Origin: Microbacterium proteolyticum
Lineage (GTDB): Bacteria; Actinomycetota; Actinomycetes; Actinomycetales; Microbacteriaceae
DNA: 64,000 bases
Direction: 5' to 3'
Assembly (NCBI RefSeq): GCF_029639405.1
Contig: NZ_CP121274.1
Coordinates: 2,666,001-2,730,000 of the forward strand
Of the stretch, positions 9,536 to 22,229 are shown piece after piece. The stretch's first letter is position 1. Each line of letters opens with the position of its first letter. The position numbers and the translations under genes were made by a program. The notes under the pieces were generated by a model that was given only the letters and a program-made list of their open reading frames with translations, was not told where the DNA came from and did no database searches.

Positions 9536-10513
9536 TCAGTACCACCCGGTCGACTGCGAGTGACCCCAGGCGCCGCACGGGCTGCCGTAGCGACCCGAGA
9601 TGTAGCCGAGACCCCAGGAGATCTGGGTGGCGGCGTTGGTCTCCCAGTCGGCGCCGGCCGAGCCCATCTTGCTGCCGGGGAGGGCCTGCGGGATGCCGTA
9701 GGCGCCGCTGCCGGCGTTGTAGGCGCGGACGTTCCAGCCGGACTCCTTGTTCCACAGCGAGACGAGGCAGGAGAACTGGTCGTCGCCCCACCCGAACCCG
9801 GCGAGCATTCCGCGCGCGGTGGCCTGGGCACCCCCGGGGCTGTTGTCCCCCGAACCCCCGCCGGAGGCGGCGACCGGAGCCGAACCGCCCGACGACGACG
9901 AGGACGACGATGACGAGGATGCGGCTGCGGCTTCCTGTTCGGCCTTCGCCTGAGCGGCTGCTTCGGCCTCCTGGCGCGCCTTCTCGGCGGCTTCCTCGGC
10001 CTGCTTCTCGGCGACGGCGGCGTCAAGGCTGCCTCTCAGCATGGCGACGCGCTCGCTGACGGCCGAGGTGGCGGCGGTCACGCGGTCGGTGAGCTCGGGG
10101 AGGAAGGTCGCGGGAAGTGTCTGGGCGTCCCTCAGGCGCTCGGTCGCGGCGGTGAGCTCCGACGTGTCGACGTCGGCGGTCTGCCCGATGTCCAGACCGG
10201 ATGCCGCGATGTCGTTCTGCACTGCGGTCGCGGCCTCGGACGTGGTGCCGGCGGCGGTCACCGCGGCTCGTGCGGCCACGGCTTCGGGAGCGGCGGCCTC
10301 GCTCGGCGCGGAGAAGCTCGCGAGGCGGAAGGAGGCCGACGCCAGATCGTCGGACGGGGTGGCGGATGCCAGGGGAGCGGTGCCGGTGAGAGCGGCGGTG
10401 GCGAGCACTCCGACGGCGAGGACGCCGGCGGTCAGTGCAGGGCGGCGACGTGCCCGGCGGGAGGCCAGGCGTCGGTCGCGGCGGTTGGACGAGGGCGTCG
10501 AATCAGAGCGCAT
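9536..10513 (-). CDS. Secreted lytic-transglycosylase-like protein with polyserine linker
   Basis: A 325-residue paralogue of the 2589-3503 product. Residues 1-51 are a long, arginine-rich signal peptide with cleavage near ASA-TP. Residues 75-198 are Ala/Glu-rich and helical, followed by ten consecutive serines (199-208) and a Gly/Ser linker. The C-terminal domain (about 232-325) has CLVSLWNKESGW with candidate catalytic Glu257, GIPQALPGSKM, and cysteines 249 and 313. The two C-terminal domains are nearly interchangeable while the linkers differ, as expected for wall enzymes that reach different depths. No good ribosome binding site is visible before the ATG. A strong terminator follows. Confidence 0.75.
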   Translation of the reverse strand: MRSDSTPSSNRRDRRLASRRARRRPALTAGVLAVGVLATAALTGTAPLASATPSDDLASASFRLASFSAPSEAAAPEAVAARAAVTAAGTTSEAATAVQNDIAASGLDIGQTADVDTSELTAATERLRDAQTLPATFLPELTDRVTAATSAVSERVAMLRGSLDAAVAEKQAEEAAEKARQEAEAAAQAKAEQEAAAASSSSSSSSSSGGSAPVAASGGGSGDNSPGGAQATARGMLAGFGWGDDQFSCLVSLWNKESGWNVRAYNAGSGAYGIPQALPGSKMGSAGADWETNAATQISWGLGYISGRYGSPCGAWGHSQSTGWY

Positions 10514-10714
10514 AAAACCGGTTTCGTGTCAGGAGGACGGCGCGGGTATCGCACGTCCGGTCCGCGAAAAGCGGGCACGAAACGGGGAGCCTGGCACGCC
10601 TGTCTGGACGGAACCTGGGCGGAGCGCGGTTTCCGGGGGGAGGAAAAGGGCTGATCCGTGGCTCTTCCACCGCCGGGTCGTGACTCTCGACGGAGTGTCC
10701 CGACCCGGTTCGGT

Positions 10715-12229
10715 TCAGGCGGCGACGACGGGTTCGGAGGGATGCTCCGCGGTCGCCGTGGGCGTGAGCGAACCGCGTGCCCGGCGTCGGAAGAGGAGCG
10801 CCGCGAGGAGTGCGCCGCCCGCGAAGAACGCCGCACCCCACGTGAAGGCCGTGGTGTAGCCGGCGACGGCCGCGGGGCCGAGCGCGCCCGGTCCGTCGGC
10901 GACGTGGTCGGTGAGATAGGCCGTGGTGGCGGTCGCGGCGATCGTGTTCAGGAGTGCCGTGCCGATCGAGCCGCCGACCTGCTGGCTCGTGTTCACCATC
11001 GCGGATGCCACTCCCGCGAAGTGGCGGTCCACGCCGAGTGTGGCGGTCTGCATCGACGCGGGCATGATCGACCCCATCGCGAGGCCCAGCAGGATCAGGC
11101 CCGGCAGCACGTCGCTGACGTACACGCTGTCGACGGTGAGGCGGGTCAGGAGCAGCATGCCGCCGGTGCCGAGCAGCATTCCGAGGGGAACCATGACCTT
11201 CGCGCCGAGGCGGGGGAACAGGAGGTTCGTGGACAGCTGCGCGGCCAGGACCAGCATGGCGACCATCGGGAGGAATGCGAGTCCGGTCTGGATCGGGCTG
11301 AATCCCAGCGTCGCCTGCAGGAAGTAGGTGACGAAGAGGAAGATCCCGAACATGCTCGCGCCCGCGATGAGGATGGACAGGTAGGCCGCGGCACGGTTGC
11401 GCTCGGTCAGGATGACCAAGGGGAGCAGGGGGTGTTCCGTCCGACGCTGCCAGAGGACGAAGGCGGTCAGGAGGACGGCGGCGGAGGCGAGCGGGATCCA
11501 GCTGAGCGGTGAGTCCCATCCCTCGGTCTCGGCGTTGGCGAACCCGTAGACGACGCCGAACAGACCGGCGGACACGAGGACGGTTCCGGGGAGGTCCAGT
11601 CGCGGACGCGGACCGTCGCTCTCCACCCGCCCGACGAACAGGAGCGTGCCGATGATCGCGACGATCGCGAAGACCACGTTGATGTAGAGGTTCCAGCGCC
11701 AGTCGAGGCTCTCGGTGAGGAAGCCGCCCAGCAGGAGCCCGACGGCCCCGCCTGCGCCGGCGATCGCACCGAAGACCCCGAACGCGCGGGCGCGCTCCCG
11801 CGGGATCGTGAACGTTGTGGTGAGGACCGCGAGCGCGGTCGGAGCCAGCAGCGCGCCGAACACACCCTGCAGAGCGCGCGCGGCCACGAGGACGCCGAAG
11901 TCGGGTGCCGCGCCCCCCAGTGCCGAGGCGGCGGCGAAGCCGATGAGTCCGGCGATGAACGTGCGCTTGCGGCCGAAGAGGTCGGAGAGTCGTCCGCCGA
12001 GGAGGAGGAGTGATCCGAACGCGAGGGAGTAGGCGGTGACGACCCACTGGCGGTCACCGTCGGAGAAGCCGAGATCGGCTTGAGCGGAGGGGAGGGCGAT
12101 GTTCACGACGGTCGCGTCGAGCACGACCATCAGCTGGGCGATTCCGACGATGGCCAGTGTCAGCCACCGTCGGCGGGACGGGGTCGCGGGTGCCGCCGTG
12201 GTGGGCTGGGCGGCAGGGGAGGAGGTCAT
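10715..12229 (-). CDS. MFS drug efflux transporter, DHA2 (14-TM) family
   Basis: A 504-residue membrane protein with about 14 hydrophobic segments. Motifs include LDATVVNIALP in the first membrane helix (the DHA2 motif D), GGRLSDLFGRK after helix 2 (MFS motif A), and a GAIAGAGGAVGLLLGG stretch (motif C of proton antiporters). It should export cationic or hydrophobic toxins using the proton gradient. I chose the ATG at 12227-12229 rather than an in-frame codon 87 bases upstream because TATGTT sits six bases ahead (leaderless) and the longer version would translate the operator region. It is divergent from a TetR gene, its probable repressor. Confidence 0.9.
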   Translation of the reverse strand: MTSSPAAQPTTAAPATPSRRRWLTLAIVGIAQLMVVLDATVVNIALPSAQADLGFSDGDRQWVVTAYSLAFGSLLLLGGRLSDLFGRKRTFIAGLIGFAAASALGGAAPDFGVLVAARALQGVFGALLAPTALAVLTTTFTIPRERARAFGVFGAIAGAGGAVGLLLGGFLTESLDWRWNLYINVVFAIVAIIGTLLFVGRVESDGPRPRLDLPGTVLVSAGLFGVVYGFANAETEGWDSPLSWIPLASAAVLLTAFVLWQRRTEHPLLPLVILTERNRAAAYLSILIAGASMFGIFLFVTYFLQATLGFSPIQTGLAFLPMVAMLVLAAQLSTNLLFPRLGAKVMVPLGMLLGTGGMLLLTRLTVDSVYVSDVLPGLILLGLAMGSIMPASMQTATLGVDRHFAGVASAMVNTSQQVGGSIGTALLNTIAATATTAYLTDHVADGPGALGPAAVAGYTTAFTWGAAFFAGGALLAALLFRRRARGSLTPTATAEHPSEPVVAA

Positions 12230-12241
12230 GGCGACAACATA

Positions 12242-12295
12242 TACGGAACGAATGAGTTTCGGAAATGAAATGTTCCTGAAACACGTTGTTCCGTA
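12242..12295. promoter_or_regulatory. TetR operator region between efflux pump and regulator
   Basis: Two nested inverted repeats lie in the divergent intergenic space. The outer arms are TACGGAAC (12242-12249) and GTTCCGTA (12288-12295), perfect over 8 bp. The inner arms are GTTTCGGAA (12256-12264) and TTCCTGAAAC (12273-12282), with one extra base. They abut the probable -10 of the pump gene (12236-12241) and precede a TAGGGT element (12302-12307) for the regulator, so one protein could control both. Confidence 0.6.
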
Positions 12296-12335
12296 ATGAC
12301 ATAGGGTGGGGCGCACCCCGACGTAAGGACGTGCG

Positions 12336-12965
12336 ATGACGACGGCCCCCGATCAGACGGCGACCGACACGCCGCGACTCGGTCGCAAGCGCGACCTCAG
12401 CCGCGATCCGGAGATCCTCGAGGCGGCTCTCGACGTGCTCGCGGAGACGGGGTTCGAGCGGATGACGATCGACGAGGTCGCCGCTCGCGCCCGCGCCGGA
12501 AAGGCCACGCTCTACCGCCGGTGGCCGTCTAAGTCCGAACTGGTGATCGACGCGGTCGCCTGTATGAAGCGGGGGGCCTACGACCTCTCGTCGCTTCCGG
12601 ATACGGGCACGTTGCGCGGTGACCTCCTCGCGATGATCAAAGAGCCGTCGATCGCCGACGCGGAGCGCAAGATGCAGGTGATGGCGGGCATCGTGTCGAT
12701 GCTCTCGAAGTCGCCCGAGCTCGCGGACGTCGCCGAGGAGGCGCTCGTGGCGCCGCGTCGTGCCGCCCACCGCGTGCTCATCGAGCGGGCGATCGCCCGC
12801 GGCGAGGTTCCCGCGGACGTCGACATCGACCTCATCGCCTCGGTCGGTTCCGCCATGGTGGCCCACCGCCTGCTGGTGGAGCGCCGGCCCGTCACGCGCG
12901 CCTTCCTGGTGTCGGTCGTCGACGCGATCGTGCTGCCCGCGCTCGGCCTGAGCGAGAAGCGCTGA
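12336..12965 (+). CDS. TetR family transcriptional regulator
   Basis: A 209-residue protein. The N-terminal TetR helix-turn-helix spans about residues 25-72: ILEAALDVLAETGFERMT, then IDEVAARARAGKATLYRRW, where TLYRRW is the recognition helix. Residues 80-205 are the helical ligand and dimer domain. The start is ATG 12336 with AAGGA eight bases before it. It is divergent from a DHA2 pump and shares an operator-rich promoter with it, so drug-responsive repression of the pump and of itself is the likely role. Confidence 0.9.
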   Translation: MTTAPDQTATDTPRLGRKRDLSRDPEILEAALDVLAETGFERMTIDEVAARARAGKATLYRRWPSKSELVIDAVACMKRGAYDLSSLPDTGTLRGDLLAMIKEPSIADAERKMQVMAGIVSMLSKSPELADVAEEALVAPRRAAHRVLIERAIARGEVPADVDIDLIASVGSAMVAHRLLVERRPVTRAFLVSVVDAIVLPALGLSEKR

Positions 12966-12984
12966 CCGGCGGGATGCCGACCCC

Positions 12985-13000
12985 GCCCCGCGAACGGGGC
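12985..13000 (+). terminator. Short hairpin after the TetR gene
   Basis: GCCCCG and CGGGGC pair around a CGAA tetraloop 20 bases after the stop. The stem is short and the T-run poor. Confidence 0.3.
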
Positions 13001-13008
13001 TCTGATTC

Positions 13009-13017
13009 TGGTAACCT
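13009..13017 (+). promoter_or_regulatory. Probable rpsA promoter -10 region
   Basis: TGGTAACCT has an extended -10 form (TGN before TAACCT). It would give a leader of about 185 bases before the rpsA start, long enough for translational control, though no conserved leader structure was recognised. Confidence 0.35.
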
Positions 13018-13210
13018 CGAGTGTCACTCGTGTGGCTCGTTCCGCACGCCCGGCCTCAGGCTCAGTGGCATCGCACGAAAAAACTCCGCTTCGCTTCGGC
13101 TCGCGGCATCCGTTCGCCCTCGGGCGGGGGTGCTCCGGCCGGCGGGATTCATCCGGATCGCGTCGTAAGAGTCGAAGCCCGACACCAATCCAACTAGGAC
13201 AACCCACTAC

Positions 13211-14665
13211 ATGACTACCGCAACGACCGCCCCGGCCATCAAGCAGGTCGCGATCAACGACATCGGCTCTGCTGAAGACTTCCTGGCCGCGGTCGAGAAG
13301 ACCCTGAAGTTCTTCAACGACGGCGACCTCATCGAAGGCACCGTGGTGAAGATCGACCGCGATGAGGTCCTCCTCGACGTCGGTTACAAGACCGAGGGTG
13401 TCATCCCCTCGCGCGAGCTTTCGATCAAGCACGACGTCGACCCCAACGAGGTCGTCAACGTCGGCGATCACGTCGAGGCCCTCGTTCTCCAGAAGGAGGA
13501 CAAGGAAGGCCGTCTCATCCTGTCCAAGAAGCGCGCCCAGTACGAGCGCGCGTGGGGCGACGTCGAGAAGATCAAGGAGAACGACGGTGTGGTCACCGGT
13601 TCCGTGATCGAGGTCGTCAAGGGTGGTCTCATCGTCGACATCGGCCTCCGCGGCTTCCTCCCGGCTTCGCTCATCGAGCTCCGCCGCGTGCGCGACCTCA
13701 CGCCCTACCTGGGGCAGGAGATCGAGGCGAAGATCCTCGAGCTCGACAAGAACCGCAACAACGTCGTGCTCTCCCGCCGCGCCCTGCTCGAGCAGACGCA
13801 GTCCGAGTCGCGCACCACGTTCCTCAACAACCTCCACAAGGGCCAGGTCCGCAAGGGCACGGTGTCGTCGATCGTCAACTTCGGTGCGTTCGTCGACCTG
13901 GGCGGCGTCGACGGTCTCGTCCACGTCTCCGAGCTGTCGTGGAAGCACATCGAGCACGCGTCCGAGGTCGTCGAGGTGGGCCAGGAGGTCACCGTCGAGA
14001 TCCTCGAGGTCGACCTCGACCGCGAGCGCGTGTCGCTCTCGCTCAAGGCGACGCAGGAAGACCCGTGGCAGGTCTTCGCCCGTACCCACGCGATCGGTCA
14101 GATCGCTCCGGGCAAGGTCACCAAGCTCGTTCCCTTCGGTGCGTTCGTCCGCGTGGCCGACGGCATCGAGGGCCTCGTGCACATCTCCGAGCTGTCGGGC
14201 AAGCACGTCGAGCTCGCCGAGCAGGTCGTGTCGGTCGGCGAAGAGGTCTTCGTCAAGATCATCGACATCGACCTCGAGCGTCGCCGCATCTCGCTGTCGC
14301 TCAAGCAGGCCAACGAGTCGGTCGACCCCAACGGCACCGAGTTCGACCCGGCCCTGTACGGCATGGTCACCGAGTACGACGAGCGTGGCGAGTACAAGTA
14401 CCCCGAGGGCTTCGACCCCGAGTCGGGTGCCTGGCTCGAGGGCTTCGACGCTCAGCGCGAGCAGTGGGAGCAGGAGTACGCCGCTGCCCAGGGTCGCTGG
14501 GAGGCTCACAAGGCCGCCGTCGCCAAGGCCCTCGAGGCCGAGGCAGCCAACCCGATCGACTCGGGTTCGTTCGGTGGATCCTTCTCGTCCGAGTCGCCCG
14601 CCCAGGGCACGCTCGCGGACGACGAGTCCCTCGCCGCACTGCGGGAGAAGCTCAGCGGTCGCTGA
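13211..14665 (+). CDS. rpsA: 30S ribosomal protein S1
   Basis: A 484-residue protein with four S1 RNA-binding (OB-fold) repeats at about 38-107, 125-190, 211-279 and 296-366. Each has the G-x-V ... V-D-x-G ... G-x-(V/I)-H(I/V)SELS pattern in the later copies. Four repeats plus an acidic tail of about 115 residues is the usual actinobacterial form (E. coli has six repeats). S1 holds mRNA on the 30S subunit; because many genes here look leaderless, it may matter less for initiation at those. The region before the ATG has no strong ribosome binding site. A strong terminator follows. Confidence 0.97.
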   Translation: MTTATTAPAIKQVAINDIGSAEDFLAAVEKTLKFFNDGDLIEGTVVKIDRDEVLLDVGYKTEGVIPSRELSIKHDVDPNEVVNVGDHVEALVLQKEDKEGRLILSKKRAQYERAWGDVEKIKENDGVVTGSVIEVVKGGLIVDIGLRGFLPASLIELRRVRDLTPYLGQEIEAKILELDKNRNNVVLSRRALLEQTQSESRTTFLNNLHKGQVRKGTVSSIVNFGAFVDLGGVDGLVHVSELSWKHIEHASEVVEVGQEVTVEILEVDLDRERVSLSLKATQEDPWQVFARTHAIGQIAPGKVTKLVPFGAFVRVADGIEGLVHISELSGKHVELAEQVVSVGEEVFVKIIDIDLERRRISLSLKQANESVDPNGTEFDPALYGMVTEYDERGEYKYPEGFDPESGAWLEGFDAQREQWEQEYAAAQGRWEAHKAAVAKALEAEAANPIDSGSFGGSFSSESPAQGTLADDESLAALREKLSGR

Positions 14666-14678
14666 TCCTCTCGTCCTC

Positions 14679-14718
14679 ACCGAAGGCCGGTACCTCTGCG
14701 GAGGTGCCGGCCTTCGGT
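14679..14718 (+). terminator. rpsA terminator
   Basis: An 18-bp stem (ACCGAAGGCCGGTACCTC with one mismatch to its partner) and a four-base loop TGCG, 14 bases after the rpsA stop. Confidence 0.75.
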
Positions 14719-14771
14719 CGTTCCTGCGCAACCCCCCGACCTCCCGTGACGCGGTTGGGGAGGATGGGCGC

Positions 14772-14945
14772 ATGATCTCTCGACTTCCCCTGCTCCTCGC
14801 CATCGCCGGCGCCGCGGTTCTCTTCCTCGCGATCGCGTTCGTGTACGTCCTTGTGATCGGCGCCCTGTTCTTCGGCGGCATCCAGTTCACCGGGGGAGCG
14901 GTGGATGCCGCGGCCTTGCTGCCGTGGATCCCCGTCCGAATGTGA
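14772..14945 (+). CDS. Small single-pass or hairpin membrane protein
   Basis: A 57-residue open frame beginning MISRLPLLLAIAGAAV, hydrophobic from residue 5 to about 38 (long enough for one kinked or two short membrane segments), then a short polar tail. GGGGAGG lies eight bases before the ATG, a fair ribosome binding site. No homologue is recognised. It sits alone between the rpsA terminator and the rRNA promoter region. Confidence 0.5.
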   Translation: MISRLPLLLAIAGAAVLFLAIAFVYVLVIGALFFGGIQFTGGAVDAAALLPWIPVRM

Positions 14946-15514
14946 CCGCCGGAGAGGCCACGACGCCGTCTGAGCTCCGAACACCGAAGTTCCGCGTTTT
15001 TCCGCGGTTTCGGAGGTGCGACACGCCCGGGGTGCGCTGTGGATTGGACGGGTCGGCGGGATCCGCGTAAGTTATTACTTGTTCGCCCCACAGGGGAGAG
15101 CGGAGCGGCCGAAAGGCCCCGCGTCCTCTCAAGCGGTGAACGAATCCCAAAGCTCGCGCCGATGGTGTAGAGTTTTGGTTCTGGTCTTCGACCGGCTTCC
15201 ACGACGTTGATCCCTTGGTGGGTCCCACTGTGTGAGGTTGGGTTGGGGGTCGTATAAGGTAGTGAAGTTGCCTCGCGGGTAGGTCGAGAGATCGTTTCTG
15301 TGGGTGCGTCCGTTCCTTGAGAACTCAACAGCGTGCACTTGTCAAATGCCAATTTATTCCTCGTCGGTCCGTTTTTGCGGATTGCGAGAAATTCCTTTGG
15401 ATCAAAGTCCAACCCTTTGGGGTTGGCATCTGGATAGTCAGTTTTGACTTCCTGTTTGGTCAGATTGAACTCGCTTGTCCCGACCTTATTCCGGTTGGGT
15501 GGGCATTTTTCTTT
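14946..15514 (+). other. rRNA operon promoter and leader region
   Basis: About 570 bases without a gene. It contains a probable promoter (15044-15073), a second possible -10, TAGAGT at 15168-15173, and CTTGAGAACTCAACAGCG at 15317-15334, which is repeated in altered form in the 16S-23S spacer (near 17339) and marks the antitermination/processing leader. The segment GTGCACTTGTCAAATGC (15333-15349) can pair with the spacer near 17127-17143 to form the 16S processing stem. Confidence 0.6.
15044..15073 (+). promoter_or_regulatory. Probable rRNA operon promoter
   Basis: TTGGAC (15044-15049) and TAAGTT (15068-15073) are separated by 18 bases. It is the best -35/-10 pair in the leader and lies about 440 bases before the 16S start, a common distance in actinobacteria. 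Confidence 0.5.
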
Positions 15515-20556
<5,042 letters not shown>

Positions 20557-20572
20557 TAACACACCGTTTTTG

Positions 20573-20597
20573 GTGCTTGCGTCCACTGAGTGGTTCT
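20573..20597 (+). other. 3' arm of 23S processing stem
   Basis: Complementary to 17341-17364 with a few mismatches; together they enclose the 23S gene for RNase III cleavage. Confidence 0.6.
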
Positions 20598-20659
20598 CGA
20601 TGTACGGTCGGGAACACGACAATGACATGATCGTTGTTGGTTTTTGAAACATCAATAGT

Positions 20660-20778
20660 GTTTCGGCGGCCATAGCGAGAGGGAAACGCCCGGTTACATT
20701 CCGAACCCGGAAGCTAAGCCTCTCAGCGCCGATGGTACTGCAGGGGGGACCCTGTGGGAGAGTAGGACACCGCCGGAC
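20660..20778 (+). rRNA. rrf: 5S ribosomal RNA
   Basis: About 119 bases from GTTTCGGCGGCCATAGCG to CACCGCCGGAC; the two ends pair as the 5S helix I. The internal CCCGGTTACATTCCGAACCC loop-B/C segment is standard. Confidence 0.95.
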
Positions 20779-20790
20779 TTCTTCTAAGAC

Positions 20791-20822
20791 GAAATGGCCA
20801 CCCAACGCTGGGTGGCCATTTC
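20791..20822 (+). terminator. rRNA operon terminator 1
   Basis: A perfect 13-bp stem, GAAATGGCCACCC and its complement, around the loop AACGCT, 12 bases after 5S. Confidence 0.85.
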
Positions 20823-20846
20823 GCATATACGGACACATTTGCTTTC

Positions 20847-20890
20847 AGGCGTCGATCGACCCTCCGCGGAGGGGAGATCGACGCCTTTTT
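20847..20890 (+). terminator. rRNA operon terminator 2
   Basis: AGGCGTCGATC pairs with GATCGACGCCT, with an inner CCCTCC/GGAGGG helix and five Ts after the stem. The tandem arrangement with terminator 1 insulates the transporter gene that follows. Confidence 0.75.
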
Positions 20891-20931
20891 GCGTTCGCTC
20901 TGGGTGCGTGGCGAACGGATAGGGTCGCTAC

Positions 20932-22140
20932 GTGAGCGGCTTCTCAGGACATATCCCTGGAAGTCGGGCGTATCGCCGTCTTCTCGTGGGGCTGTTCTTC
21001 GGGGGCGTGGCGACGTTCGCGCAGCTGTACGCGACACAGGCCGTCCTCCCGCAGGTCGCCGTCGACACGGGAAGTGATCCCGCCACGGCCGCGCTCACCG
21101 TGTCCGCGTCCACTCTCGGGCTGGCCGTCGCCGTGCTTCCGTGGTCTCTGGTCGCGGACCGCGTCGGGCGGATCCCCGCGATGGCGATCGGTGTGATCGC
21201 GGCGACCCTCCTGGGCGCAGCTGCCGCGTTCTCGCAGGACATCTCCGTGCTCCTCGCGCTGCGGCTCCTGGAAGGGGTCGCACTGGGAGCCGTGCCGGCC
21301 GTGGCTCTCGCGTACCTGAGCGAAGAGGTGGATCCGCGGCATGTCGCGGCAGCCGCAGGCTCCTACATCGCCGGCACCACCGTGGGCGGACTGAGTGGTC
21401 GGCTCGTCTCCGGCCCGATCGGGGAGCTCGCCGGCTGGCGGTGGGGCGTGGCCGCGGTGATCCTCCTCTGCGCGGTGGCTGCGGCGATCTTCCTGACTCT
21501 CGTTCCGCCCGCACGGGGATTCGTCCCCGGTCGAGCGCGTGCGCTCCCCGGCCCCACGGTCCTGGCGCGTCTTCGCGTGAATCTCCGTTCACGTGTCCAA
21601 CTCGCCCTGTACGCCCAGGGGTTCCTTCTCATGGGTGCGTTCGTCGCGGTGTACAACTACCTCGGGTTCCATCTCGCGCAGCCCCCGTTCTCCCTTGCCC
21701 CCGCTGTCGTGACGCTGCTGTTCCTCGCCTACCTCGCCGGGACGGTGTCGTCGCCCCGCGCGGGCGCGGTGGCCGTGCGACGCGGACGGTTTCCGGTCCT
21801 CGAAGCCTCCATCGGCATTACCGCGGCCGGTGCGGTTCTGATGGCGGTGCCATCGACTTTCGTCGTCATCCTCGGGCTCGTCGTGTTCACGGCGGGGTTC
21901 TTCGCCGCGCATGCCGTGGCATCCGGGTGGACTCCGGTCGCGGCGGTGCCCGAGGCGCGCGCGCAGGCGTCTTCGCTGTATTACCTCGGCTACTACGGCG
22001 GGTCCAGTCTGTTCGGCTGGCTGCTCGGCCTCGCCTTCAGCACGGTCGGGTGGACGTGGTTCATCGGCGCCGTCGTCGGCATGTGTGCGATCTCGGCCGC
22101 CGTCGCGTGGGTGGCTCTGCGTCCCGGTGGTGATCGGTGA
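20932..22140 (+). CDS. MFS transporter, YnfM-like 12-TM
   Basis: A 402-residue membrane protein with about 12 hydrophobic segments. After helix 2 it has SLVADRVGRIPAM (MFS motif A form), and GSYIAGTTVGGLSGR matches the helix-5 antiporter motif. Family members of this kind export small molecules such as arabinose-like sugars, arsenicals or drugs; the substrate is not evident. A TAGGGT -10 (20920-20925) lies six bases before the GTG start, so the transcript is probably leaderless. It stands alone after the rRNA terminators. Confidence 0.85.
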   Translation: MSGFSGHIPGSRAYRRLLVGLFFGGVATFAQLYATQAVLPQVAVDTGSDPATAALTVSASTLGLAVAVLPWSLVADRVGRIPAMAIGVIAATLLGAAAAFSQDISVLLALRLLEGVALGAVPAVALAYLSEEVDPRHVAAAAGSYIAGTTVGGLSGRLVSGPIGELAGWRWGVAAVILLCAVAAAIFLTLVPPARGFVPGRARALPGPTVLARLRVNLRSRVQLALYAQGFLLMGAFVAVYNYLGFHLAQPPFSLAPAVVTLLFLAYLAGTVSSPRAGAVAVRRGRFPVLEASIGITAAGAVLMAVPSTFVVILGLVVFTAGFFAAHAVASGWTPVAAVPEARAQASSLYYLGYYGGSSLFGWLLGLAFSTVGWTWFIGAVVGMCAISAAVAWVALRPGGDR

Positions 22141-22229
22141 GGCGAGGTTCTGCCGACTCCGGGTCAATCCCTCACCACGATGTCGTTCATGACGACTACC
22201 GTCGGTACGACGACATGAGGAGGTCGCGA

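Noticed and set aside
12227..12316. A longer N-terminus for the DHA2 pump starting at 12316
   Set aside because: It would translate the operator region; the shorter ATG has a correctly placed -10 and begins at the usual DHA2 N-terminus.
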